In this document: positions 1 through 7,323 of the stretch, in pieces
Layout: each line of letters opens with the position of its first letter
Position numbering within the stretch: the stretch's first letter is position 1
DNA from: an uncultured Lachnospiraceae bacterium
GTDB taxonomy: Bacteria; Bacillota; Clostridia; Lachnospirales; Lachnospiraceae
Length of the DNA: 9,453 nucleotides
Direction: 5' to 3'
NCBI GenBank assembly: GCA_900553305.1
Contig: USDI01000075.1
Location: forward strand, 1 to 9,453
Translations under genes and position numbers: made by a program
The notes under the pieces: model-generated
What the model was told of the DNA's origin: nothing
The model's input: only the letters and a program-made list of their open reading frames with translations
The model's database searches: none

Positions 1-1
1 C

Positions 2-358
2 CAATATGTGGAGATTTCCTGTATCCAGTTTCTGACCTCAGGAGTGATTCTCACCATTTTAATGTTCGTGTTTGAAACACCACACTGGTCTGATTTCGTG
101 GCAGCATGGCTTCCTATTGCCTACGCCGGAATTCTGTCAAGTGGTGTGGCATACACCCTGCAGCTCATCGGGCAGAAGGGGATGGATCCGACCATTGCCT
201 CTCTCCTGCTTTCCATGGAATCCACTTTTTCCGTACTGGCAGGCTGGGTAATTTTAAAACAGAAGCTGACGGTAAAGGAATTAATTGGCTGTGTACTGAT
301 GTTTACAGCCGTAATTCTGGTACAGCTTCCGGGAAGGTCTGCCAATCGGAATTCTTAG
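2..358 (+). CDS. EamA/DMT-family membrane transporter, C-terminal part (5' end outside window)
   Basis: The frame is open from the first bases of the window to a TAG stop at 356-358, giving about 118 residues with no start required inside the window; the GTG at 8 has no ribosome binding site, so the gene almost certainly begins upstream. Four hydrophobic helices are visible at about residues 6-23, 36-56, 64-84 and 93-110 of this fragment. The segment GVAYTLQLIGQKGMDPTIAS and the following SMESTFSVLAGW are typical of the second EamA repeat of drug/metabolite transporter (DMT) superfamily proteins, which have ten transmembrane helices and usually export or import small metabolites. The substrate cannot be told from this part. 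The stop is followed by a 207-base spacer before spoVAE, so joint transcription with spoVAE is not obvious. The family call is firm; substrate is unknown. Confidence 0.88.
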   Translation, partial: QYVEISCIQFLTSGVILTILMFVFETPHWSDFVAAWLPIAYAGILSSGVAYTLQLIGQKGMDPTIASLLLSMESTFSVLAGWVILKQKLTVKELIGCVLMFTAVILVQLPGRSANRNS

Positions 359-397
359 CTCTTTTATAAGGTGAACACAGAAGAAAATGATTCAGTA

Positions 398-442
398 ATG
401 CAAAATCCCATCGGCGAAGCCGAATTGGAATGGATTTTGCAT
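398..442. repeat. Large imperfect inverted repeat (hairpin) between the transporter gene and spoVAE
   Basis: ATGCAAAATCC at 398-408 is the exact reverse complement of GGATTTTGCAT at 432-442. Two further pairs (410-411 with 430-431) extend the stem to 13 bp with one bulged C at 409. Inside lies a second small hairpin, CGGC-gaa-GCCG, at 412-422. No run of T follows on the + strand, so it is not a classical intrinsic terminator. It could be an RNA structure, an attenuated terminator or part of a dispersed intergenic repeat. The symmetry is seen directly; the role is unknown. Confidence 0.6.
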
Positions 443-445
443 CGC

Positions 446-470
446 AACTGTGAAGGTACTGAACAGTTAC
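446..470. repeat. Second hairpin in the spoVAE upstream spacer, carrying TGAACAGTTAC
   Basis: AACTGT at 446-451 pairs with ACAGTT at 463-468 around an 11-base loop, immediately after the larger hairpin at 398-442. The right arm lies in TGAACAGTTAC (460-470), which differs by one base from TGAATAGTTAC, the right arm of the palindrome at 2863-2883. This suggests a recurring intergenic motif, although a 6-bp stem alone would be weak evidence. Confidence 0.4.
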
Positions 471-492
471 GAGACAATTTAGATTCCCGGTA

Positions 493-524
493 TGAAATTC
501 AGAAAAATGCAGATACTCATAAGA
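493..524 (+). promoter_or_regulatory. spoVAE: Possible forespore (sigma-G-like) promoter of spoVAE
   Basis: TGAAAT at 493-498 and CATAAGA at 518-524 are a weak match to the sigma-G pattern known from Bacillus (about TGAATA, 17-18 bases, CATACTA). The start of transcription would fall near 531, leaving a leader of about 35 bases before the ATG at 566. spoVA genes are transcribed in the forespore under sigma G in Bacillus, which is why I looked for it. The match is partial (5 of 7 bases in the -10 element), so this is a suggestion only. Confidence 0.22.
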
Positions 525-554
525 AAGAAATGCAAGCTTCTATTGTAGAATTTC

Positions 555-560
555 AGGAGG
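555..560 (+). promoter_or_regulatory. spoVAE: Ribosome binding site that fixes the spoVAE start
   Basis: AGGAGG lies five bases before the ATG at 566, an optimal Shine-Dalgarno arrangement. The competing in-frame GTG at 371 is preceded only by ATAAG. This argues for translation from 566 and a 116-residue product. Confidence 0.85.
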
Positions 561-565
561 GTAGG

Positions 566-916
566 ATGGATTATTTCAATGCGTTCTGGGTTGGAGGACT
601 GATCTGTGCACTGGTGCAGATTCTTATGGAAAAAACAAAGCTGATGCCGGGCAGAATTATGGTGTTACTGGTCTGTTCAGGTGCAGTATTAAGCTTTCTT
701 GGCGTTTATGAGCCGTTCAAGGAATTTGCGGGAGCGGGGGCGTCGGTTCCCCTGCTTGGATTTGGGCATGTTCTGATGAAGGGGGTTAAGGAAGCGGTAG
801 ATCAAAGCGGATTTATGGGCGTTTTTGAAGGCGGCTTTCGGGCCGGTGCCATTGGCTGCAGTGCAGCGCTGGTACTCGGACTGATTGCTGCTTTTGTGTC
901 CAAAAACAAAATATGA
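566..916 (+). CDS. spoVAE: Stage V sporulation protein AE (SpoVAE/SpoVAEb, SpoVAC/SpoVAEB family)
   Basis: The product is 116 residues, the usual size of SpoVAEb. It is a small integral membrane protein with hydrophobic helices at about residues 5-21, 29-49 and 93-112 and a glycine-rich, weakly amphipathic stretch at about 56-78. Characteristic family segments are ALVQILMEKTKLMPGRIMVL, the LGVYEPFKEFAGAGASVPLLGFG region, and GVFEGGFRAGAIG near the C terminus. In Bacillus, SpoVA proteins move dipicolinic acid into the forespore during sporulation and release it on germination, from the inner forespore membrane. The start at 566 is chosen for its AGGAGG; reading back to GTG 371 would add 65 charged residues that the family lacks. 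The usual neighbours spoVAC and spoVAD are absent: a transporter gene lies upstream and an aminopeptidase gene downstream. The family call is strong; whether this copy is the main or an additional SpoVAE cannot be judged here. Confidence 0.93.
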   Translation: MDYFNAFWVGGLICALVQILMEKTKLMPGRIMVLLVCSGAVLSFLGVYEPFKEFAGAGASVPLLGFGHVLMKGVKEAVDQSGFMGVFEGGFRAGAIGCSAALVLGLIAAFVSKNKI

Positions 917-954
917 TGTCAGGGTCAAAAGTCAGAAAACACGGAACAATCTGA

Positions 955-984
955 TTGACATCAATAGATAATGTCAGATAATAT
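955..984 (+). promoter_or_regulatory. Likely sigma-A promoter before the aminopeptidase gene
   Basis: A perfect -35 box TTGACA lies at 955-960. A -10 box is either GATAAT at 977-982 (16-base spacer) or TAATAT at 979-984 (18-base spacer). The start of transcription would fall near 989-991, only about 12 bases before the ATG at 1003, so the leader would be very short but would still include GCAGG at 991-995 as ribosome binding site. A dyad and a tandem repeat cover the same bases, which could be a regulator site. Confidence 0.5.
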
Positions 985-986
985 CA
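956..986. repeat. Operator-like dyad and tandem repeat overlapping the promoter
   Basis: TGACAT at 956-961 and ATGTCA at 971-976 form an inverted repeat with a 9-base centre lying between the -35 and -10 boxes. TGATGTCA at 914-921, which contains the spoVAE stop codon, is also the exact reverse complement of TGACATCA at 956-963. In addition GATAATGTCA (967-976) is followed directly by GATAATATCA (977-986), a 10-base tandem repeat with one difference. Such placement fits a repressor site, but no regulator gene is in view. Confidence 0.4.
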
Positions 987-1002
987 GGAAGCAGGTAAGA
1001 AA

Positions 1003-2850
1003 ATGAAAAACGAAAGACTTTTAAGCTTACGCAATCAGATGAAGGAAGCTGGCGTTCACTGTATGGTAATTCCGACCTCGGATTATCACAACAGTGAATA
1101 TGTCAGTGATTTTTTTATGGCAAGAAAATATTTCAGCGGCTTTACCGGATCGGCTGGAACGCTCGTGGTTACACCGGATGAGGCGGCTTTATTTACCGAC
1201 GGCAGATATTTCATTCAGGCAGCGAAGGAGCTGGAAGGCTCCGGAATTACCTTAATGAAAATGGGAGAGCCGGGAGTCCCCACGATGACCGAATATGTCG
1301 ATCAGAAGCTGCAGCAGGGCTGGACGCTCTGTTTTGATGGCAGAGTGATCACTTCCTCAAAGGGAAGTGAGCTTGAAGAAATTGCCAGAAAGCATGGAGG
1401 ACAGCTCCGCTTTGACCTCGACCTGTGTGATGCCGCATGGGAAAACCGCCCGGCGCTCATTCATCATCCGGTCTGGGTTCTTTCCGAAGAATATGCCGGA
1501 GAGAGCGTGGAAGAGAAACTCACAAGAGTACGTGAAGAGATGGAAAAAGAAGAAGCCGGCATTCATGTCCTTACTTCCCTCGATGATATTGCATGGCTTT
1601 ACAATATCCGCAGCAATGACGTGGAATGCTGTCCGGTTGTATTAGCCTATACGATGGTAACAAAGGACCGCGCGCTGCTGTTTGCCGAAGAAGGCTTTGC
1701 GGCAGGAGAGGACACCTCCGCAAGAGAACGTATGGAAAAGGCCGGTGTGGAGATTTATCCGTATGACCGGTTCTATGAAATGTTAAGCAGTGTCGCAGCG
1801 CAGGCTGCGAAGGAAGAACAGGCATCCGGAATCTGGATCGATGAATCCCAGGTGAATTTTCGTGTGCTCAAGGAATTACAGAAGATCTGTGCAGAGGAAG
1901 GTGCACAGGCCGGCACGAAGCTTCTGAATAAAGAAAATCCGACCACGTTAATGAAATCCATCAAGAACGAGACAGAGCTGAAGCATACCCGCAGGGCGCA
2001 TATCAAGGATGCCGTGGCGGTTACGAAGTTTATGTACTGGTTAAAGAAGAATATCGGTTCCATTCCGATGGATGAGGTGTCAGTGGCAGAACAGATTGAT
2101 GGGCTGCGGGCACAGCAGGACGGGTTTATTGAACTGAGCTTTCCGACGATCAGCGCTTACGGTACCAATGGCGCGATCATTCATTACGGCGCACAGAAGG
2201 AGACCTGTGCAGCATTAAAGCCGGAAGGAATGCTGATGATCGACAGCGGCGGTCATTACATAGACGGAACGACAGACATTACGAGAACCTTTATCTTAGG
2301 ACCGGTAACGTCGGAGATGAAGAAGCATTATACGCTGGTACTGCGCGCCATGCTTTCCATGCGTGCTACCCGTTTCTTACATGGCTGTACCGGAGCAAAC
2401 TTAGACATCCGTGCAAGAGAAGTGCTTTGGGAGCATGGACTGGATTATAAGCACGGAACCGGTCATGGGGTAGGAAATATTCTGAATGTCCATGAAGGAC
2501 CGCAGAGTTTCCGTTGGAAGCTTCTGCCGGATGCCGGAAAGCCGGCTGTTTTTGAGGAAGGCATGATCACCAGCGATGAGCCGGGCATTTATCTGGAAAA
2601 TCAGTACGGAATCCGGATTGAGAACGAAATTCTCTGCCGCAAGGGCGAAGAGAACGAGTATGGCCAGTTTATGTACTTTGAAGATCTGACGTTTGTACCC
2701 ATTGACCTTGACGGTGTGGAATTAAGCCAGATGAGCGAGCTGGATAAGGAGCGTCTGAACGACTACCATGCAGCCGTTTTTGAGAAGCTGAAGCCTTATT
2801 TTGAGGGAGAGGAGCTGACCTGGCTCCGCCATGTGACAAGAGCGGTTTAA
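1003..2850 (+). CDS. Xaa-Pro aminopeptidase, long form (M24B, aminopeptidase P family)
   Basis: This 615-residue protein is the long, three-part aminopeptidase P type (as in XPNPEP1), longer than the roughly 440-residue E. coli PepP. Two creatinase-like N-terminal domains (about residues 1-150 and 150-315) precede the pita-bread catalytic domain (about 320-550) and a short C-terminal M24 extension (about 553-615, starting YGQFMYFEDLTFVPID). All expected metal ligands are visible: D414 and D425 in the MIDSGGHYIDGTTDITRTF segment, H488 in HGTGHGVG, E526 in TSDEPGIY and E540 in GIRIENE; H394 and H497 match the catalytic-site histidines. It should be a cytosolic dinuclear-metal (usually Mn) enzyme removing an N-terminal residue that precedes proline, in peptide turnover. 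There is no signal peptide. The ATG at 1003 follows AGGAAGCAGG at 986-995. It probably has its own promoter just upstream. Often labelled pepP in related genomes; I leave the symbol blank because it is not the short PepP type. Confidence 0.96.
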   Translation: MKNERLLSLRNQMKEAGVHCMVIPTSDYHNSEYVSDFFMARKYFSGFTGSAGTLVVTPDEAALFTDGRYFIQAAKELEGSGITLMKMGEPGVPTMTEYVDQKLQQGWTLCFDGRVITSSKGSELEEIARKHGGQLRFDLDLCDAAWENRPALIHHPVWVLSEEYAGESVEEKLTRVREEMEKEEAGIHVLTSLDDIAWLYNIRSNDVECCPVVLAYTMVTKDRALLFAEEGFAAGEDTSARERMEKAGVEIYPYDRFYEMLSSVAAQAAKEEQASGIWIDESQVNFRVLKELQKICAEEGAQAGTKLLNKENPTTLMKSIKNETELKHTRRAHIKDAVAVTKFMYWLKKNIGSIPMDEVSVAEQIDGLRAQQDGFIELSFPTISAYGTNGAIIHYGAQKETCAALKPEGMLMIDSGGHYIDGTTDITRTFILGPVTSEMKKHYTLVLRAMLSMRATRFLHGCTGANLDIRAREVLWEHGLDYKHGTGHGVGNILNVHEGPQSFRWKLLPDAGKPAVFEEGMITSDEPGIYLENQYGIRIENEILCRKGEENEYGQFMYFEDLTFVPIDLDGVELSQMSELDKERLNDYHAAVFEKLKPYFEGEELTWLRHVTRAV

Positions 2851-2862
2851 GATTGGAATGTG

Positions 2863-2883
2863 GTAACTATTCTGAATAGTTAC
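2863..2883. repeat. Perfect 21-nt palindrome between the aminopeptidase and HAD genes
   Basis: GTAACTATT at 2863-2871 and AATAGTTAC at 2875-2883 are exact reverse complements around a CTG centre, and the symmetry continues through the centre to a single axis base at 2873. It begins 12 bases after the stop codon at 2848-2850. The downstream flank (GGAATTTG) has only three T residues in a row, so it would be a poor intrinsic terminator. It could be a weak terminator, a DNA-binding site or a copy of an intergenic repeat; the right half resembles 460-470. Confidence 0.6.
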
Positions 2884-2928
2884 GGAATTTGTATAGCCAT
2901 CAAATACATTTAGGAAAGCGGGCAGATT

Positions 2929-3738
2929 ATGATACCGGATGTAAATAAGGATGCAGAAAGCATTTTAAAAAATATCGAATGTTTTGCACTGGATATGGAT
3001 GGAACCATCTATTTAGGAGAGCAGTGGATTGACGGCGCGCGCGAGTTTTTGAGCGCAGTGGAAGCCGCAGGCAAAAAGTATGTCTTCCTGACGAACAATT
3101 CTTCCAAGAATCCGCAGGTTTATGTGAAGAAGCTTTCCAGGATGGGACTGGAGGTTGCGGAAGAGAAGATTGTCACTTCCGGACAGGCAACGATTGCTTA
3201 TTTAAAGAAGCATTTCCCCGGGAAACGGGTATTTTTACTGGGAAACGAACTGCTTACCGAAGAATTTGTGCAGGAAGGAATCGTGTTGGATGCAGAATCC
3301 CCGGAGGTTGTGGTGGTTGGCTTTGACACGACGCTTACCTATGAGAAGATGTGCAGGGTCTGTGACTTTGTGAGGGAAGGACTGCCGTACCTTTCCACAC
3401 ATCCGGATTATAACTGCCCGACCGAGACAGGCTTCATTCCTGATGCAGGCGCAATCCATGCATTTATCAGGGCATCGGCAGGCAGAGAACCGGATCATAT
3501 TATCGGAAAGCCGAACCGTGATATTATGGACTACCTCGTGGCACGGGAAGGTGTGGACAAGGCACGTACAGCGATGGTCGGCGACCGGCTTTATACCGAT
3601 GTGGCAGCAGGGGTAAACAACGGCTATACGGGAATTCTCGTACTGAGCGGAGAGGCAACGATGGAGGATGTGAAGACTTCGGATGTTGAGCCGGATCTTA
3701 TTTTTGATTCGGTTAAGGATATGATCCCGTTCCTGTGA
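2929..3738 (+). CDS. HAD-IIA family hydrolase (NagD-like phosphatase)
   Basis: The 269-residue product has the full haloacid dehalogenase signature: motif I DMDGT with nucleophile D22 and D24, motif II LTNNSSKN with T55, motif III lysine K194 in IIGKPNRDI, and motif IV GDRLYTD with D219 and D224. A C2-type cap sits between motifs II and III (about residues 80-180, including the DYNCPTETGFIPDAGAI stretch), which places it in subfamily IIA with NagD, AraL and 4-nitrophenylphosphatases. It should be a soluble, Mg-dependent phosphatase of small phosphorylated metabolites (nucleotides or sugar phosphates); the true substrate cannot be read from sequence. The ATG at 2929 is preceded by AGGAAAG at 2912-2918. 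The next in-frame ATG is inside motif I, so this start is the only workable one. Spacing of 78 bases to the aminopeptidase gene allows co-transcription, unless the palindrome between them interferes. Confidence 0.95.
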   Translation: MIPDVNKDAESILKNIECFALDMDGTIYLGEQWIDGAREFLSAVEAAGKKYVFLTNNSSKNPQVYVKKLSRMGLEVAEEKIVTSGQATIAYLKKHFPGKRVFLLGNELLTEEFVQEGIVLDAESPEVVVVGFDTTLTYEKMCRVCDFVREGLPYLSTHPDYNCPTETGFIPDAGAIHAFIRASAGREPDHIIGKPNRDIMDYLVAREGVDKARTAMVGDRLYTDVAAGVNNGYTGILVLSGEATMEDVKTSDVEPDLIFDSVKDMIPFL

Positions 3739-3759
3739 TGCCATACACCATGAGGCATC
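3737..3759 (+). terminator. Weak hairpin at the end of the HAD gene
   Basis: GATGCC at 3737-3742 overlaps the stop codon and pairs with GGCATC at 3754-3759 around an 11-base loop. It is followed by TGTTGTTG, not a continuous T run. It could slow or partly end transcription before addB, but it is a poor match to an intrinsic terminator. Confidence 0.22.
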
Positions 3760-3837
3760 TGTTGTTGAAGTCAGAAAAGGGCATTCAGGAGTAACAGAGA
3801 GACAAATGCAGATCGTGAGCGGATAGTAGGAGGATAC

Positions 3838-6800
3838 ATGGCGTTACAGTTTTATTTTGGACCGTCCGGTTCCGGAAAAAGCAAAAAACTTCATCAGGAC
3901 GTTCTTCGCATGGCGGCGAAGGATCCGGACTGTAATTTCCTGTTTCTGGTGCCGGATCAGTTCACCATGCAGACGCAGATGGATCTCGTAAAAGAAAGTC
4001 CAAATGGTGGAATTATGAATATCGATGTGTTGAGTTTTGGCAGACTCACACATCGTATTTTTGAAGAAACCGGGTATGGAAGGAAGCCGGTTTTGGATGA
4101 TACCGGCAAGAGTCTGGTGCTTCGCAAGGTTGCATCTTCGGTACAGGAGGAGCTGCCGGTTCTGTCAAAAAATCTGAATAAAATCGGTTATATTCATGAA
4201 ATCAAATCTGCAATTTCTGAATTCAAGCAATATGGATTATCCGTGGAGCGTGTCGGGGAGCTGGCGGAATTTTCAAAGAACCGTGGCACGTTATATTATA
4301 AGCTGAAGGATTTAAAAACATTATATCAGGCATTTGACACATATGTGGCAGAGCGTTTTATAACAACAGAGGATACGCTTGCCCTGTTATCCCGGGCGGT
4401 TCATGAGTCGAAAATCATGAAAAACAGCGTGGTGATTTTTGATGGATTTACCGGCTTTACGCCGATCCAGTACCGGCTGATTGCAGAGCTCATGGAGTTA
4501 TCCCGCATGGTGATCGTGTCGGTAACGCTGGGCGAGGGAGAAAATCCTTATCAGATCACGGGAGAGCAGGAGTTATTTTATTTGAGTAAAAAGACTGTCC
4601 GCGATCTGCAGAAATGGGCACAGAGAGGAAATGCCCGGCAGGCAGAGGACGTTTATCTGGGAAAGGGCGGACTGCCCAGGTTCCGGGAAAGCAGGGAATT
4701 AGCGCATCTGGAAAAGCAGTTGTTCCGTTATCCGTTAAAGCCTTACGAGGAGCCGCAGCAGGATTCCGTACCGGCAATTCAGATCCGGGAAGCGATGAGT
4801 CCTGCCGGGGAGGTCCGGGGAGCCTGCATTTTAATTAAAAAACTGGTGTTAGAGCAGAATTACAGCTACCGGGATATTGCGGTAGTGACGGGAGAACTGG
4901 CAACCTACGGAGATTTTTTTGAACGGGAAGCCGCAACGTATGACATTCCGGTATTTATTGACCGGACGCGGGGAATTCTGTTAAACCCGTTCCTCGAATA
5001 CATACGGAGTGCCCTGCGGATTATTTTGCGGAATTTCAGCTATGAGTCGGTGTTCCATTATTTGCGGAGCGGTCTTGCCGATTTTACGATGGAAGAGACG
5101 GATCTTTTAGAAAATTATATTCTGGCAACGGGAATCAAGGGCAGAAAGAAGTGGGGAGAGCTTTTTACAAGGAATGCGACGGAGCAGATCAACGAGCTGC
5201 GGGAGCGGCTTTACGGACAGATGGCACCTCTTTTGCAGAAGCAGGAAACGGCTTCCGGCTATGTGAAAGCGTTGTATGAGTTCATTGTAGCAGGAAGGAT
5301 TCAGGAAAAGCTTCTTACCTTTGAAGAACAGTTCCGGGCAGAAGGAGAAGAAGAGCGGGCACGGGAATATGCGCAGATTTACCGGCTGGTAATGGAGCTG
5401 CTTACCCAGATTGAGGGACTTTTAAAAGAGGAAACAATGACCCTGCAGGAGTTTGCCGATATTCTGGATTCCGGATTTGCCGAGATTGAGGTCGGAACGA
5501 TTCCGGGCGGTGTGGACCGTGTGATTGTCGGGGATATGGAGCGGACCCGTTTAAATCAGGTAAAGGTCCTGTTATTCCTTGGCGTGAACGACGGAAACAT
5601 TCCAAGAAATGCAAACAAAGGCGGGATTATCTCCGATATTGACCGGGAGTTTTTGAAGGATTCGGACATTGAACTGGCACCGACGCCACGGCAGCAGATG
5701 TTCACGCAGCGGTTGTATTTATACATGAATATGACAAAGCCGTCCGAGCGGCTGTATCTGTCCTATGCCCGGATCAGCAGTGATGGCAAAACGCTTCGCC
5801 CGTCTTATCTCATTGATACGATGAAGGCCCTTTTCCCACGCGCTTATCAGGGAAATCTGCAGGAGGGCAAAGAGTCCGTAACGGAACGGATCATGGGAAA
5901 GAAGGATGCCCTTCCTTATGTAGCAGAGGAGCTGCGTGAGCGTGCACAGGGAAGAGCGGGAGTTATGACCGATGAGGAGTTTTTCAGTCTGTGCCGGATT
6001 TACTGGGAGGATCCTGCTTTCTGCGGACAGATGAAGAAGATTCTGCAGGCCGCGTATGAGCATTATGAGCATAAGCCTTTGGGAGCAATGATTGCAAGAA
6101 TGGTTTACGGTACGGTGCTGGAAAACAGCGTCAGCCGTCTGGAGCGTTATGCGGCGTGTGCCTATGCGCACTTTCTCCAATATGGGTTAAGCCTTAAGGA
6201 GCGGGAAGTGTTCCAGCTTGAAAATGCGGATCTTGGAAATATTTACCATGAGGTTTTGGAAGTGTTTTCCCATCGCTTGAAGGAGCATGGCTATACCTGG
6301 CTGGATTTCCCGAAGGAAGAGGGGGAACAGCTTCTGTGGGAGGCATTGGAGAACTGTGCCATGCAGTATGGAGAGACGATTCTTTACAGTTCCGCACGCT
6401 ATCAGTATATGATTCAGCGTCTGTACCGGATTCTGAAACGGACGATCTGGGCGTTAAAGGAGCAGCTAAAGAGCGGAAAGTTCCTGCCCGAGGCATTCGA
6501 GATGAGCTTTTCGAGAGTGGAAAACCTGGATGCGGTGAACATTACGCTTTCGGAGGAAGAGAAAATGAAGCTCCGGGGCCGGATTGACCGTCTGGATACC
6601 TATGAGGATGAAGATCACGTATATGTGAAGGTGATTGACTATAAATCGGGCAATAAGAAGTTTGATCTGGCGGCTGTCTACTATGGCCTGCAGTTACAGC
6701 TCATCGTCTATATGAATGTGGCGGCAGAACTGATGAAGAAAAGCCATCCGGATAAGGAGATTGTTCCGGCGGCGCTGCTTTACTATCATGTGAATGACCC

Positions 6801-7263
6801 GATGATTAAGAGCGAGGAAGAGCTGAGTCCGGAGCAGGTAAACGACCAGCTTTTGAAGGAGCTGCGCATGAACGGACTGGTGAACGACAGTGAGGAGGTT
6901 ATCGGACTTCTGGACGGCAGCTTTGCAACAAAGTCCTCCATTATTCCGGTGGAGCGCAAAAGTGACGGTTCTTTATCTGCAAGGTCCAGTGTGGTTAACC
7001 GGCAGGATTACGAAGTAATATCAAATTATGTAAACCAGAAGATGCACCAGTTTGGAACCGAAATCCTGCAGGGAAATATTGCGGTGAATCCCTGCGAGCA
7101 AGGCAATATCGAGTCCTGTACCTATTGTACGTTCCGTGAAATCTGTGCATTTGACGGAAAAATACCGGGCTTCGAGAAGAGAAAACCAGGACATGGCATG
7201 GATGTCCTTAAGGATGAGCAGGATATACTGGAGAAAATGCGTAAGCAATCCGGCAGCTTATGA
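3838..7263 (+). CDS. addB: ATP-dependent helicase/deoxyribonuclease subunit B (AddB)
   Basis: The 1141-residue protein matches AddB in length (about 1150 in Bacillus) and layout. An N-terminal UvrD-like domain begins with a Walker A motif, GPSGSGKS, at residues 8-15. The middle has the conserved ERTRLNQVKVLLFLGVNDG segment near 568-586 and the PTPRQQMFTQRLYLYMN stretch. The C-terminal RecB-type nuclease has D917 (GRIDRLD), D934 and K936 (VIDYKSG), and the QxxxY element Q954-Y958. The four iron-sulfur cysteines are present: C774 in the YAACAYAHF segment and C1094, C1097 and C1103 in CTYCTFREIC. With AddA it forms the cytosolic complex that resects double-strand breaks up to a Chi site and so starts RecA-dependent repair; AddB contributes one nuclease and Chi recognition. 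The ATG at 3838 follows AGGAGG at 3828-3833. addA follows 111 bases downstream. All key residues are intact, so the gene should be functional. Confidence 0.98.
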   Translation: MALQFYFGPSGSGKSKKLHQDVLRMAAKDPDCNFLFLVPDQFTMQTQMDLVKESPNGGIMNIDVLSFGRLTHRIFEETGYGRKPVLDDTGKSLVLRKVASSVQEELPVLSKNLNKIGYIHEIKSAISEFKQYGLSVERVGELAEFSKNRGTLYYKLKDLKTLYQAFDTYVAERFITTEDTLALLSRAVHESKIMKNSVVIFDGFTGFTPIQYRLIAELMELSRMVIVSVTLGEGENPYQITGEQELFYLSKKTVRDLQKWAQRGNARQAEDVYLGKGGLPRFRESRELAHLEKQLFRYPLKPYEEPQQDSVPAIQIREAMSPAGEVRGACILIKKLVLEQNYSYRDIAVVTGELATYGDFFEREAATYDIPVFIDRTRGILLNPFLEYIRSALRIILRNFSYESVFHYLRSGLADFTMEETDLLENYILATGIKGRKKWGELFTRNATEQINELRERLYGQMAPLLQKQETASGYVKALYEFIVAGRIQEKLLTFEEQFRAEGEEERAREYAQIYRLVMELLTQIEGLLKEETMTLQEFADILDSGFAEIEVGTIPGGVDRVIVGDMERTRLNQVKVLLFLGVNDGNIPRNANKGGIISDIDREFLKDSDIELAPTPRQQMFTQRLYLYMNMTKPSERLYLSYARISSDGKTLRPSYLIDTMKALFPRAYQGNLQEGKESVTERIMGKKDALPYVAEELRERAQGRAGVMTDEEFFSLCRIYWEDPAFCGQMKKILQAAYEHYEHKPLGAMIARMVYGTVLENSVSRLERYAACAYAHFLQYGLSLKEREVFQLENADLGNIYHEVLEVFSHRLKEHGYTWLDFPKEEGEQLLWEALENCAMQYGETILYSSARYQYMIQRLYRILKRTIWALKEQLKSGKFLPEAFEMSFSRVENLDAVNITLSEEEKMKLRGRIDRLDTYEDEDHVYVKVIDYKSGNKKFDLAAVYYGLQLQLIVYMNVAAELMKKSHPDKEIVPAALLYYHVNDPMIKSEEELSPEQVNDQLLKELRMNGLVNDSEEVIGLLDGSFATKSSIIPVERKSDGSLSARSSVVNRQDYEVISNYVNQKMHQFGTEILQGNIAVNPCEQGNIESCTYCTFREICAFDGKIPGFEKRKPGHGMDVLKDEQDILEKMRKQSGSL

Positions 7264-7323
7264 ATGGCATGGTGAATGCTTACAAAACCATATAAACAGC
7301 CATGCAGAACTGATTGCATAAAA

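Noticed and set aside
398..442. Intrinsic terminator of the transporter gene
   Set aside because: The stem is strong, but no T run follows it on the + strand, so I list it as an inverted repeat of unknown role.
3235..3744. Open reading frame of 169 codons on the - strand
   Set aside because: It lies wholly opposite the HAD hydrolase gene, whose catalytic motifs are intact; the predicted antisense protein shows no recognisable family and the frame is explained by codon bias of the real gene.
3739..3837. LexA (SOS) box upstream of addB
   Set aside because: I looked for a GAAC-N4-GTTC-like dyad in this spacer and found none.
5719..6180. Open reading frame of 153 codons on the - strand
   Set aside because: It lies inside the well-supported addB coding region and shows no recognisable protein family.
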